From NCBI RefSeq assembly GCF_012328925.1, contig NZ_JAAXLS010000023.1, forward strand, positions 34,095 to 98,094: a stretch of DNA of 64,000 bases, read 5' to 3'. This document shows, in pieces, positions 36,720-45,603 of the stretch. This DNA comes from Amycolatopsis acididurans (GTDB lineage: Bacteria > Actinomycetota > Actinomycetes > Mycobacteriales > Pseudonocardiaceae). The notes beneath the pieces were generated by a model. That model searched no databases and was not told the DNA's origin. It worked only from the letters and a program-made list of their open reading frames with translations. Each line of letters opens with the position of its first letter. The first letter of the stretch is position 1. Made by a program: the position numbers and the translations under genes.

Positions 36720-38558
36720 ATGTGCGGAATCACCGGGTGGGTGTCCTTCGACGCTGACCTGCGCAAACGTCAGGAAGACCTGGACGCGATGACGGCCACG
36801 ATGGCCTGCCGGGGGCCTGACGACTCCGGCACCTGGGTCGATGAGCATGCCGCGCTGGGGCACCGGCGGCTCGCGATCATCGACCTGCCCGGCGGCAGGC
36901 AGCCGATGTCGGTGCGCACGCCGAACGGCGAGATCGCGATGGTCTACAGCGGCGAGGCCTACAACTTCGGCGAGCTGCGCGCCGAACTCGAGGGCCTGGG
37001 CCACAAGTTCGAGACCGACAGCGACACCGAGGTCGTGCTGCACGGCTACCTGCAGTGGGGCGAGGGTGTCGCCGAGCACCTCAACGGCATGTACGCGTTC
37101 GCGATCTGGGACACACGCGACCAGAAGCTGGTCATGATCCGCGACCGGATGGGCATCAAGCCGTTCTACTTCTACCCCACCCGCGACGGTGTCCTGTTCG
37201 GCTCCGAGCCCAAGGCGATCCTCGCGAATCCCTCGGCACGCAGGGTGGTCGACCTCGACGGCCTGCGCGAGCTGTTCGCCTTCACCAAGCAGCCGGGCTG
37301 GTCGCTGTGGAAGGGAATGTCCGAAGTGGAGCCCGGCACGGTGGTCCGGGTGGACCGCGACGGCATCCACACGCACACGTACTGGAAGCTCGAAGCACGC
37401 GAGCACACCGACGACCAGGAGACGTCGGTGGCCAAGGTGCGCGAGCTGATGACCGACATCGTGCACCGGCAGCTCGTCGCCGACGTGCCGCGCTGCGTGC
37501 TGCTCTCCGGTGGCCTGGACTCCAGCGCCATCACCGGGCTCGCCGCCGCCCGGCTGGCCGAGGAGGGTGAGCAGCTGCGCACGTTCTCGGTCGACTTCTT
37601 CGGGCAGGAGGAGAACTTCAAGCCCGACGAGATGCGGGACACGCCGGACTCCCCCTACATCCGCGACGTGGCCAAGCTGGTCGGCTCGTCGCACCAGGAC
37701 GTCATGCTGGACCCGGCCGCGCTCACCGATCCGCAGGTGCGGCGGGCTGTGGTCACGGCACGTGACATCCCGGCGGGCATGGGCGATATGGACACCTCGC
37801 TGTATCTGCTGTTCAAGGCGATTCGCGGGGAGTCGACGGTGGCGTTGTCCGGCGAGTCCGCCGACGAGGTCTTCGGGGGCTACCGGTGGTTCCACGACGA
37901 GACCGCCCGCAACGCGGAGACCTTCCCGTGGCTGGCGTTCAACACCGGTGTGCACGACCGGGGCGCCTTGCTGCGCGGTGAGCTGGCGGCGAAGCTCGAT
38001 CTGGACGGTTACATCGCCGACCAGTACCGCACGGCGCTCACCGAGGTGGAGCACATCGACGGGGCGAGCCCCGAGGAGCGGCGGATGCGCGAGGTGTGCC
38101 ACCTGCACCTGACGCGGATGGTGCGGGCGCTGCTGGACCGCAAGGACCGCGCGTCGATGGCGGTGGGCCTGGAAGTGCGTGTCCCGTTCTGCGATCACCG
38201 GCTCGTGGAGTACGTCTACAACACGCCGTGGTCGCTGAAGACCTTCGACGGCAGGGAGAAGAGCCTGCTGCGGCACGCGACCAAGCACGTCTTGCCGCAG
38301 TCGGTGGCAGACCGGGTGAAGAGCCCGTATCCGTCCACTCAAGACCCCGGCTACGCGTCGGCACTACAGCAGCAGGCCAAGGAACTGCTCGCCGGCGCGA
38401 ACGACGACGTGTTCCAGCTCGTCGACCGCAACTGGCTGGCCGGCGCCGTGGAGACGGACCCGTCGACGATGGATGCCCTGACCCGGCACGGCCTGGATCG
38501 GGCGCTGGACCTCTACCACTGGCTCGACATCTACCAGCCGGAGCTGGAGCTGGGGTAG
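36720..38558 (+). CDS. asnB: Glutamine-dependent asparagine synthetase
   Basis: A protein of 612 residues. The N-terminal class II glutaminase domain begins M-C-G-I, with the catalytic Cys directly after Met; this sets the start. RRLAIIDLPGG, the GEAYN variant of the usual GE.YN loop and DTEVVLHGY follow. The synthetase domain has the pyrophosphate loop LLSGGLDSSAI and GESADEVFGGY. It converts aspartate to asparagine. It is divergent from the kdp operon. Confidence 0.94.
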   Translation: MCGITGWVSFDADLRKRQEDLDAMTATMACRGPDDSGTWVDEHAALGHRRLAIIDLPGGRQPMSVRTPNGEIAMVYSGEAYNFGELRAELEGLGHKFETDSDTEVVLHGYLQWGEGVAEHLNGMYAFAIWDTRDQKLVMIRDRMGIKPFYFYPTRDGVLFGSEPKAILANPSARRVVDLDGLRELFAFTKQPGWSLWKGMSEVEPGTVVRVDRDGIHTHTYWKLEAREHTDDQETSVAKVRELMTDIVHRQLVADVPRCVLLSGGLDSSAITGLAAARLAEEGEQLRTFSVDFFGQEENFKPDEMRDTPDSPYIRDVAKLVGSSHQDVMLDPAALTDPQVRRAVVTARDIPAGMGDMDTSLYLLFKAIRGESTVALSGESADEVFGGYRWFHDETARNAETFPWLAFNTGVHDRGALLRGELAAKLDLDGYIADQYRTALTEVEHIDGASPEERRMREVCHLHLTRMVRALLDRKDRASMAVGLEVRVPFCDHRLVEYVYNTPWSLKTFDGREKSLLRHATKHVLPQSVADRVKSPYPSTQDPGYASALQQQAKELLAGANDDVFQLVDRNWLAGAVETDPSTMDALTRHGLDRALDLYHWLDIYQPELELG

Positions 38559-38681
38559 CGGCCGGCCCCTCGCCCACCGCCACTGTGTTCGCCGTTACAC
38601 CTGAAAATTCGCTGTGAAAAACCAGGCATAAGGCACAACGGGGCCGGGGTATCCGTTGAACACGGCAGAGAGGTGAGAGAG

Positions 38682-39206
38682 ATGACCCAAGCTTTCACGC
38701 AGACCGCGTTCAGCAACGCACCCGCGCAGCCGGGGCTGCCCACCATGCCGACCGGTTGGCCCATTGGTTCGTACGGCTCTTACGAGGAAGCTCAGCGGGC
38801 CGTGGACCACCTCGCGGACAGCGATTTTCCGGTGGCGGACGTGACGATCGTCGGTGTCGAGCCGATGCTCGTCGAGCGTGTGTCGGGCAAACTGAGCTGG
38901 CGCCGGGTGCTGGGGAGCGCGGCGATGTCCGGTGCCTGGTTCGGGTTGTTCGTCGGACTGTTGCTGTCGATGTTCTCGACGGGGGCGGGGTTGCTGCCGA
39001 TCGTCATCGGTCTGGTCGCCGGTGTCGCGTTCAGCATGGTTTTCGCGGCGATCAGCTACGGCGCCACCCGTGGCCGCCGTGACTTCGTGTCGCACAGCCA
39101 GCTGGTCGCGCGGCGGTACGACGTACTGAGCCAGCCACGCAACGCCGAACGCGGCCGGGAGCTGCTGACGAACCTCGCGGCCCGCGCCAACCTGGCCAAC
39201 AGCTGA
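38682..39206 (+). CDS. General-stress-protein-17M-like membrane protein
   Basis: A protein of 174 residues. A YflT/GSP17M-type N-terminal domain (about 30-70: GSYGSYEEAQRAVDHLADSDFPVADVTIVGV) precedes two adjacent membrane helices (about 84-128). A basic C-terminal tail has an RRYDVL motif. ATG 38682 follows a purine-rich GAGAGGTGAGAG; an in-frame GTG 9 bp upstream is less likely. It is followed by a strong terminator. Function is unknown. Confidence 0.78.
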   Translation: MTQAFTQTAFSNAPAQPGLPTMPTGWPIGSYGSYEEAQRAVDHLADSDFPVADVTIVGVEPMLVERVSGKLSWRRVLGSAAMSGAWFGLFVGLLLSMFSTGAGLLPIVIGLVAGVAFSMVFAAISYGATRGRRDFVSHSQLVARRYDVLSQPRNAERGRELLTNLAARANLANS

Positions 39207-39219
39207 TCCGGTAAGAGAG

Positions 39220-39252
39220 GGCCCCGCTCGACCGTTGGCGAGCGGGGCCTTT
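39220..39252 (+). terminator. Intrinsic terminator
   Basis: An 11-bp GC-rich stem (GGCCCCGCTCG / CGAGCGGGGCC), an 8-nt loop and a TTT tail lie 14 bp after the stress-protein-like gene. Confidence 0.88.
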
Positions 39253-39317
39253 GCCGTTTCCGGGGCGGGACGGGCCGTGGCGGGATGGCGAAGCGACGGC
39301 GACGAGCACACACCAGA

Positions 39318-39379
39318 CCTCCCCCACCCCGATCCCGATCCCGCGGCGTAAAACGATCAGCGGATCGGGGTGGGGGAGG
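39318..39379. repeat. 18-bp inverted repeat with 26-bp loop
   Basis: Arms CCTCCCCCACCCCGATCC (39318-39335) and its exact complement (39362-39379) lie between two convergent genes, about 90 bp past the hydrolase stop on the minus strand. It may serve as that gene's terminator, though no T-run follows. The rest of the 265-bp gap shows no gene. Confidence 0.6.
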
Positions 39380-39471
39380 CCAACCGGCAGCCGACAACGA
39401 AACCGGCACCGGGGAAGAAAGAGATACCTCGCCGACGAGCAGGCCGGGTCCGGCGACGCAGAAGGCCCTTG

Positions 39472-40461
39472 CTAGGTCCCGCTGGAGATGCCCAGTGGCT
39501 CCGGGGTGCTCGGTGTGCCGGTTCTGCCGCCCGTCCTGAGGAGCCTGCGCCACCGCTGCACGTCGTAGACCGCCGGCTGGGTGTGGGTCAGGAAGTCCCG
39601 CAGGATCGACAGAAACCGTTGCGGGGACGTGTGATGGGGGAAATGACCCGCGCCCTCGAAGATCTCCAGGCGGCTGCCGGGCATCGCGCTGTGGGCGATC
39701 AGCGCGTGCGCGCTCGGCACCACGTGATCCCGGGTGCCCCACACCAGCATCGTCGGTATGCCCTCGGTCAGGTAGCTGCGGTCGAGCATGTTCACGACCT
39801 GCCCCCGCCAGTCCACGACCGCACGCAGCGTCCGCAGGAACGCTTGCCTGCTCGGCGATTCCGCCAGCCGTACGTACTTGTCCACGACGTAGTCGAGATC
39901 CTCACCGAGGCCGAAACCGCCCGTGGCGCGCAACAGGCTCGTGAACCGGCGAAGGGTTTCGCGCACCGGGGGTGTGCCCAGCAGTGGCAGCAGCGCGTCC
40001 GTGCCGGGTGCGGCGGCCAGGCGCAGCAGCGGGTGCACGCCCTGCCCCACACCGCCCGAGCTGACCAGCACGAGCCGTTCGCAGCGTTCCGGGAACTGGT
40101 AGGCGAACTGCATCGCGACACCGCCGCCCAGCGAATGGCCGATCACCGTCACGCGGTCGACGTCGAGGGTGGCCAGCAGATCCCGCATGCCGCATGCATA
40201 GGCGGCGACCGAGTAGTCGGCGCGCGGCTTGTCCGACCCGCCGTGGCCCAGCAGATCGGGGGCGATCACCGTGTAGCCGCGGCTGAGCGAGGCCAGTATG
40301 TCCAGCCACGTCGACGAATCGTCGCCGATGCCGTGGATGAACAACAGCACGGGACCGCTGCCCGCCATCCGGTAAGCACGCCGGTAGCCGTGGATCACGC
40401 GGTGGCGCAGGTCGAACGTGTCCGGTCCGATGCCGGTCAACGCGATGTCCTGGGAACGCAC
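39472..40461 (-). CDS. Alpha/beta hydrolase
   Basis: A protein of 329 residues with an alpha/beta-hydrolase fold: oxyanion-loop motif HGIGDDSSTW, nucleophile elbow GHSLGGG, the acid in WGTRDHVVP and the catalytic His in GAGHFPHH. There is no signal peptide. It resembles lipase/esterase-type hydrolases of actinobacteria. The substrate is unknown. It lies downstream of mutM on the same strand, 64 bp away. Confidence 0.85.
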   Translation of the reverse strand: MRSQDIALTGIGPDTFDLRHRVIHGYRRAYRMAGSGPVLLFIHGIGDDSSTWLDILASLSRGYTVIAPDLLGHGGSDKPRADYSVAAYACGMRDLLATLDVDRVTVIGHSLGGGVAMQFAYQFPERCERLVLVSSGGVGQGVHPLLRLAAAPGTDALLPLLGTPPVRETLRRFTSLLRATGGFGLGEDLDYVVDKYVRLAESPSRQAFLRTLRAVVDWRGQVVNMLDRSYLTEGIPTMLVWGTRDHVVPSAHALIAHSAMPGSRLEIFEGAGHFPHHTSPQRFLSILRDFLTHTQPAVYDVQRWRRLLRTGGRTGTPSTPEPLGISSGT

Positions 40462-40525
40462 CCCACCAGCCCAGCACCGCCGCGTTACCGGCGTGTTGCC
40501 GCGCGCGAAGGATTGGCTTTCGCCG

Positions 40526-41389
40526 CTACCTCGGGCGGCGCGGCCGCGGCTGGCAGCGCGGGCAAAAGTAGGACGAGCGGTTCATGAACGGCTCGCGGCG
40601 GATCGGCGTGCCGCACCGGCGGCAGGGCTCGTCGCCCCGGCCGTAGACATTGAGCGAGCGTTCGAAGTAGCCGGACTGGCCGTTGACGTTGACGTACAAC
40701 GCGTCGAACGACGTGCCGCCCGCCTTGAGCGCCTCGGCCATCACCTCGGTCGCGGCTTCGAGCAGCGTGCGGCCCTGCGCGTTGGTCAGCTTCTCCGTGG
40801 GCCGCGACCAGTGCAGTTTCGCCCGCCAGAGCGCCTCGTCGGCGTAGATGTTGCCGACCCCGGAGACCAGCGTCTGGTCGAGCAGAGCGCGCTTGACCTC
40901 GGTGCGCCGCGACCGCAACGCCTTGACCGCACGCACCGGATCGAACGCCGGGTCCATCGGATCGCGTCCAATGTGGGCGATCGGACCGGGCAGCAGGTCA
41001 CCGTCGGCGTCCACCAGGTCCGCCAGCGCGAGCCCGCCGAAGGTGCGCTGGTCGACGAACCGCAGTTCCGGCCCCTCGTCGGCGAACCGCACCCGGACGC
41101 GGAGATGCTTCTCATCAGGCGCGCCTTCCGGCTGCACGCGCATCTGGCCGCTCATGCCGAGGTGCGCCAGAATCGCTTCCTTGTCGGAAAGTTCGAGCCA
41201 GAGGTATTTGCCGCGGCGGCGCGCCGCCTCGACGCGGGCGCCCGCGAGACGGCCGGTGAAATCGTCGGGCCCGAGCGCGTGACGGCGAATGGCCCGAGGA
41301 TGAAGCACGTCCACCCGCGCGATGACGCGACCCGCCACGTGCGCCTGCAACCCGGCGCGGACCACCTCGACCTCGGGAAGTTCTGGCAT
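40526..41389 (-). CDS. mutM: Formamidopyrimidine-DNA glycosylase
   Basis: Removes 8-oxoguanine and ring-opened purines from DNA. The protein has 287 residues. The catalytic N-terminus after Met is PELPEVE; the helix-two-turn-helix has LVSGVGNIYADEAL; and a C-terminal zinc finger has CRRCGTPIRR and CPRCQ. It is the last gene of the sepIVA-DUF177-rpmF-rnc block, in the usual actinobacterial order. Confidence 0.97.
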   Translation of the reverse strand: MPELPEVEVVRAGLQAHVAGRVIARVDVLHPRAIRRHALGPDDFTGRLAGARVEAARRRGKYLWLELSDKEAILAHLGMSGQMRVQPEGAPDEKHLRVRVRFADEGPELRFVDQRTFGGLALADLVDADGDLLPGPIAHIGRDPMDPAFDPVRAVKALRSRRTEVKRALLDQTLVSGVGNIYADEALWRAKLHWSRPTEKLTNAQGRTLLEAATEVMAEALKAGGTSFDALYVNVNGQSGYFERSLNVYGRGDEPCRRCGTPIRREPFMNRSSYFCPRCQPRPRRPR

Positions 41390-41456
41390 CCATCCAGCCT
41401 AACGTCGCGCCGCGGGAACTGACCCAGGTCCCGCGGGCCGGCGGACAAGGCCGGAG

Positions 41457-42197
41457 CTACTCCGCATCCGCGGGCTTGAGTTCCTCCGACAGCGCGCGCC
41501 AGGCCGCCTCGGCTGCCTTCTGCTCGGCTTCCTTCTTGGTCGTGCCTTCGCCGTGCCCGAGGTCGCGGCCGGCGATCAGCACCGTGGCGCTGAACTCCTT
41601 GCGGTGGTCCGGACCGGTGTCCTCGACCTTGTACTCGGGCACGCCGAGCGTCGCCGACGCGGTCAGCTCCTGCAGGCTGGTCTTCCAGTCCAGACCGGCA
41701 CCTCGCAGCGGGGCCTCGGCCAGCAGCGGGTCGAACAGCCGGTGCACCAGCGCCCGCCCCGCCTCGATGCCGTGCGCCAGGTACACCGCGCCGATCATGG
41801 CCTCGAGCCCGTCGGCGAGGATGCTCGCCTTGTCCCTGCCGCCGGTGAGCTCTTCGCCCTTGCCCAGCAGCAGATGCGCCCCGAGGCCGCCGTCACCGAG
41901 GTTGCGGGCGACCCCCGCGAGGGCGTGCATGTTCACGACGCTGGCCCGCAGCTTCGCGAGCTGGCCCTCGGGTAGATCGGGATGCGTGCGGTAGAGGTGA
42001 TCCGTCACGACGAGACCGAGCACGGCGTCGCCGAGGAACTCCAGCCGCTCGTTCGGCGGCAGCCCACCGTTCTCATACGCGTAAGAGCGGTGGGTCAGCG
42101 CAAGAGTGAGCAGCTCGGCGTCCAAGGTGACGCCGAGCGCTTCGAGTAATGGCGTTGGGTCGGCAGCCGGCCCTCCCGGCTTCGACTTACCCCCCAT
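41457..42197 (-). CDS. rnc: Ribonuclease III
   Basis: Double-strand-specific RNase of 246 residues. The catalytic signature is NERLEFLGDAVL, with a second acidic site in DGLEAMIGAVYLAHG. A C-terminal dsRNA-binding domain covers about 165-240 (DWKTSLQELTAS, GEGTTKKEAEQKAAEAA). It starts 11 bp after rpmF. Confidence 0.97.
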   Translation of the reverse strand: MGGKSKPGGPAADPTPLLEALGVTLDAELLTLALTHRSYAYENGGLPPNERLEFLGDAVLGLVVTDHLYRTHPDLPEGQLAKLRASVVNMHALAGVARNLGDGGLGAHLLLGKGEELTGGRDKASILADGLEAMIGAVYLAHGIEAGRALVHRLFDPLLAEAPLRGAGLDWKTSLQELTASATLGVPEYKVEDTGPDHRKEFSATVLIAGRDLGHGEGTTKKEAEQKAAEAAWRALSEELKPADAE

Positions 42198-42208
42198 CTC
42201 GGTCAGCC

Positions 42209-42391
42209 TCAGGCAGGCTCAACGACCTGACGACCGTCGTACTGGCCACAGGTCGGGCAAGCCACGTGCTGCGGCTTCGGCTGGCGGCAAGCGCGGTTCG
42301 AGCACGGCACCAGCTGCACCGGCGCCGCCTTCCACGCGGACCGGCGGGTGCGCGTGTTGGCTCGCGACATCTTCCGCTTGGGGACGGCCAC
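42209..42391 (-). CDS. rpmF: Ribosomal protein bL32
   Basis: A protein of 60 residues starting AVPKRKMSRANTRTRRSAWK, the L32 N-terminus. It keeps a cysteine-type zinc site, but the first pair is spaced CSNRAC (C-x4-C) instead of CxxC; the second pair is CPTC. It is between DUF177 and rnc, the standard position. Confidence 0.94.
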   Translation of the reverse strand: MAVPKRKMSRANTRTRRSAWKAAPVQLVPCSNRACRQPKPQHVACPTCGQYDGRQVVEPA

Positions 42392-42461
42392 GACTAGATC
42401 TCCTGTCCAAGGTTCGCTCGCTGACGCGAGCCCTGCTTCACTGCTGCCGAGCTGCTGCTCG

Positions 42462-43049
42462 TCAAGCGTTCTCGTCGGGGCCGCTCGCCGGAGAATCGCC
42501 GAAGCGCTCGACCAGCGCGGCCCACCGAGGATCTATGGTCTCATGCCCGTGTCCGGGCTCGAGATCGGCCCACTTCCCGCCGCATTCCGGGCACAGTCCG
42601 GGGCAGTCCTCGCTGCACAGCGGCACCTGCGGCAGGGCGAGCACGATCGCGTCCCGCACGATCGGCTCCAGGTCGATCTTGTCGTCGACCAGCCGCGCGA
42701 CCTCGTCCTCCTCGGTGGTGGAGTCCGTGGTCGAGTCGGGGTAGGCGAACAACTCGGTCAGCTCGACCTCGACCTCGTCCTCGGTCGGGTCGAGGCAGCG
42801 CGAGCACTGTCCGCGCACCGACGCGGCGGCCGTCCCGCTGACGAGCACGCCCTCCACGACCGATTCCAGCAGCAGATCCAGCTCGATCTCGCTGCCCTCG
42901 GGTACGACGATGACGTCGGGCACGCCGAGCGCGGTGCCGACAGGGGCCTTGCGGTGCACAGAACGACTCTGGCCCGCGCGGCGGCCCAGCTCGCGGGTGT
43001 CGATCACCCAGGGGCTGCGCGTGTCGAGGGAAAGATTTTCGTCAGACAT
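42462..43049 (-). CDS. YceD/DUF177 family protein
   Basis: A protein of 195 residues. The DUF177 core has CSRCLDP and CPECGGKWADL cysteine motifs. The family is genetically linked to rRNA processing and is nearly always next to rpmF, as here. It is the second gene of the sepIVA-to-mutM block. Confidence 0.9.
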   Translation of the reverse strand: MSDENLSLDTRSPWVIDTRELGRRAGQSRSVHRKAPVGTALGVPDVIVVPEGSEIELDLLLESVVEGVLVSGTAAASVRGQCSRCLDPTEDEVEVELTELFAYPDSTTDSTTEEDEVARLVDDKIDLEPIVRDAIVLALPQVPLCSEDCPGLCPECGGKWADLEPGHGHETIDPRWAALVERFGDSPASGPDENA

Positions 43050-43100
43050 TGCCCATCAAGACTACGCCGGTCCGGGCGCGCCGGGCGCGACGGTGCCGGG

Positions 43101-43820
43101 TCAGGCCTGGAAGTCGTACAGGGGGGTGCGCGAGCCGAGAGTCGTCGGCGCGCGCAGGTGGTTGCGCCCGGAGTCGACGGTGCGCAGCGTGGTCGACAGC
43201 AGCTCGGAGAACTCGGCCAGTTTGCCGTCGACGTAGGCGTCGCACTCGGTGCGCTGCCGGTCGGCCTCGACGTGTGCCTCGTCCACGATCCGTGCGGACT
43301 CGGCGTGCGCGGCCTGCACGACCTCGGTCTGCGAGACCAGCCGCGCCTGCTCGTGCCGCCCGTCCTCGACGGCGCGCTCGTAGGCCTCGCGGCCCGCCTG
43401 GATCATGCGCTCGGACTCGGCGCGTGAGCGCTCCACGAGGTTCTGGTACTCGGCCTGGCCCGCGCCGACCATCCGGTCGGCCTCGGCCCGGGCGTCGGCC
43501 ATGATCTTCTCGGCGCGCGCCTGCGCGTCGGTGAGCAGGCGCTCGGCCTCTTCGTTCGCCTCGGAGACGGTGCGGTCGGCCTCGGCGTGGGCGCCGTTGA
43601 CCATCGCCCCCGCCTCGGCCTTCGCCTTGTCCAGCAGCTCGTCACGCTTGTCGAGGACGTCCTGGGCGTCGTCGACCTCCTGGGGCAGTGCGTCCCGGAC
43701 GTCGTCGAGCAGCTCGAGTACGTCCCCGCGCGGAACCACGCAGCTGGACGTCATCGGCACCCCGCGCGCCTCTTCCACGATCGTCACGAGCTCGTCGAGA
43801 GCCTCGAACACCCGGTACAC
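43101..43820 (-). CDS. sepIVA: SepIVA, DivIVA-like septation protein
   Basis: A protein of 239 residues. A DivIVA-like N-terminus YRVFEALDELVTIVEEARGVPMTSSCVVPRGD precedes a long Ala/Glu/Arg coiled coil (about 60-215). In mycobacteria the homologue (Rv2927c) is an essential divisome factor in the same gene order. GTG 43820 is chosen because it matches the family start and follows GGGAG; an upstream GTG at 43850 would add ten unusual residues. A TTGACA -35-like box lies at 43915-43920. Confidence 0.88.
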   Translation of the reverse strand: MYRVFEALDELVTIVEEARGVPMTSSCVVPRGDVLELLDDVRDALPQEVDDAQDVLDKRDELLDKAKAEAGAMVNGAHAEADRTVSEANEEAERLLTDAQARAEKIMADARAEADRMVGAGQAEYQNLVERSRAESERMIQAGREAYERAVEDGRHEQARLVSQTEVVQAAHAESARIVDEAHVEADRQRTECDAYVDGKLAEFSELLSTTLRTVDSGRNHLRAPTTLGSRTPLYDFQA

Positions 43821-43925
43821 GGCACTCTCCCTAAGTGGCCCTTTCCCCACAAAACTCTTGTCCCCAGTTTGCCGCGTCAGGCCATGAAGACGAGGGATGC
43901 GCGATGTCCAGGCGTGTCAATACGC

Positions 43926-44351
43926 TCAGGAGTTCACGTCGACGAGCTGGAAGCTCTCGTAGTGGTCACCGGTGTAGAAGTATTCGCCACCCGACCCGGT
44001 GATGATCCGGCGCGTTCCGCGGTCGCTGCTACCGGGAGTGATCACGGTGTACTCGTGGTAGTAGCCGGAGGAGCAGCTCGGCAGCAGGCCCTCACGGTTC
44101 TGGAAAACCGTGCTGTCCTGTTGGTACGGGTAGGGCCCGCCCTGCTGGATGAGGTTGTAGGTGTCGGTGGCCTCGGCGGGCAGCGCGCTGAGCTTGACCA
44201 CCTGCAAGCCCGAGGTGTCCCCGCAGCTCGCCTGCGCGACAGCCGTGGGAGCGGGCGCGGCCGAGGCAGGCGCGATGGCCGCCGTGCCACCGAAAAGAGC
44301 GAGGAGAAGAGTCAGAAGTGCGGCAACGAAACGAGATCTTTTGTTGGTCAT
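43926..44351 (-). CDS. Secreted guanyl-specific ribonuclease (RNase Sa type)
   Basis: A protein of 141 residues with a signal peptide (about 1-32, cleavage near ASA-AP). The mature part matches Streptomyces RNase Sa: LSALPAEATDTYNLI, PYPYQQDSTVFQNRE, YYHEYTVITPG, RGTRRIITG and YTGDHY. Catalytic residues by alignment are E100, R111, R115 and H130. The C-terminal Cys of RNase Sa is replaced by Ser141, while a new Cys93 appears, so the disulfide would be C43-C93. No barstar-like inhibitor gene is adjacent. Confidence 0.92.
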   Translation of the reverse strand: MTNKRSRFVAALLTLLLALFGGTAAIAPASAAPAPTAVAQASCGDTSGLQVVKLSALPAEATDTYNLIQQGGPYPYQQDSTVFQNREGLLPSCSSGYYHEYTVITPGSSDRGTRRIITGSGGEYFYTGDHYESFQLVDVNS

Positions 44352-44406
44352 TTTCGGACCGTAGCGCGACCTCGTGATCGACGGGATGAAGTCCCGACGA
44401 ACGTTG

Positions 44407-44898
44407 TCAGCCGTCCGAGTTACTTGCCGCGAGCTTCGCCTTGAGCCGCTCCAGCACCGCGCCCGGCACGAGGTTCTTCACGTCCCCGCCGTACTTCACG
44501 ATCTCCTTGATCAGCGAGCTGGACACGAAGCCGTAGGCCGGGTTGTTCGACATCAGCAGCGTCTCCACGCCGGAGAGCTCGCGGTTCATCTGAGCCATCT
44601 GCAGCTCGTAGTCGAAGTCGCTGACCGAGCGCAGGCCCTTGGCGATCGCCATGATGCCGTTGTTCTTGCAATAGTCCACGAGCAGTCCGCGCCACGAGTC
44701 GACACGGACGTTGGGCAGGCCGCCGGTGATCTCCCGGATCATCTCCATCCGCTCTTCGATGGAGAACATGCCCTTCTTGTTCGGGTTGATCAGCACGGCC
44801 ACCCAGACCTCGTCGAACAGCTTCGACGCCCGTTCGATGATGTCGAGGTGCCCGTTGGTCACGGGATCGTAGGAGCCGGGACAGACCACTCGCCGCAT
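44407..44898 (-). CDS. coaD: Phosphopantetheine adenylyltransferase
   Basis: Fourth enzyme of coenzyme A synthesis, 163 residues. The nucleotidyltransferase motif is PGSYDPVTNGH; KKGMFSIEERM and MSNNPAYGFVSSSLIKE follow. The internal ATG at 44898 matches the family start MRRVVCPGSYDP. It lies 20 bp after rsmD, the usual pairing. Confidence 0.97.
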   Translation of the reverse strand: MRRVVCPGSYDPVTNGHLDIIERASKLFDEVWVAVLINPNKKGMFSIEERMEMIREITGGLPNVRVDSWRGLLVDYCKNNGIMAIAKGLRSVSDFDYELQMAQMNRELSGVETLLMSNNPAYGFVSSSLIKEIVKYGGDVKNLVPGAVLERLKAKLAASNSDG

Positions 44899-44918
44899 GG
44901 CGCGGACGTTACCTTGCC

Positions 44919-45491
44919 TCACCCCGCTTGGCGCGAGGACGTGACGTACTCCGCCCAGTACATCGCCGTGTCGCCGTGACTCATCGTGCGCAGTGGCTCG
45001 AAGCCGGCGGGCCAGTCCGGCTCGCCGTCCCGCCGGGCCCGCTCGATGATCACCAGCCCGTCCTCGGCGACCCAGCCGCCCTCGGCCAGCGCGGTCAACA
45101 TCACACCGAGCCGTGCGGTGTCCACGGCGTAGGGCGGATCGGCCAGCACCAGGTCGAAGGGCTCGTCCGCGGGCTTGGCCAGCACGGACTCGACGGTGCC
45201 CGCCCGCACCGTCCCGCCGAGCCGGAGATCCGCGACGTTGGCCCGCAGCACGCCTACCGCGCGACGGTCGGACTCGACGAACAGCGCGCCGGACGCGCCG
45301 CGGGACAGCGCCTCCAGCCCCAGCGCACCGGAACCGGCATAAAGGTCCAATACCCGGCGACCCCGCAGCTCACCGGCCGATTCGAGCGCGTTGAACAGCG
45401 CCTCCCGGACACGCTCCGACGTCGGCCGGGTGCCCTGCGCAGGCACCTTGAGCCGCCTGCCTCCCGCGCGCCCGGCGACGATCCTGGTCAT
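44919..45491 (-). CDS. rsmD: 16S rRNA (guanine-966-N2)-methyltransferase
   Basis: A protein of 190 residues. It has the RsmD N-terminus TRIVAGRAGGRRL, SAM motif LDLYAGSGALGLEALSRGA and catalytic motif ADPPY. ATG 45491 matches the family start; upstream in-frame sequence is not conserved-like. It is co-transcribed with coaD. Confidence 0.95.
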   Translation of the reverse strand: MTRIVAGRAGGRRLKVPAQGTRPTSERVREALFNALESAGELRGRRVLDLYAGSGALGLEALSRGASGALFVESDRRAVGVLRANVADLRLGGTVRAGTVESVLAKPADEPFDLVLADPPYAVDTARLGVMLTALAEGGWVAEDGLVIIERARRDGEPDWPAGFEPLRTMSHGDTAMYWAEYVTSSRQAG

Positions 45492-45603
45492 TCCCACATC
45501 TTGCAGGACGTGTGTTTTGCGCCAGGACTTGGTGAGTGGCCGCCGCGGCACGCGTAGAGTCGTTCTTCCTGTTACCGGCGAGAGTGAGCTGTAGGAGCGC
45601 TGC

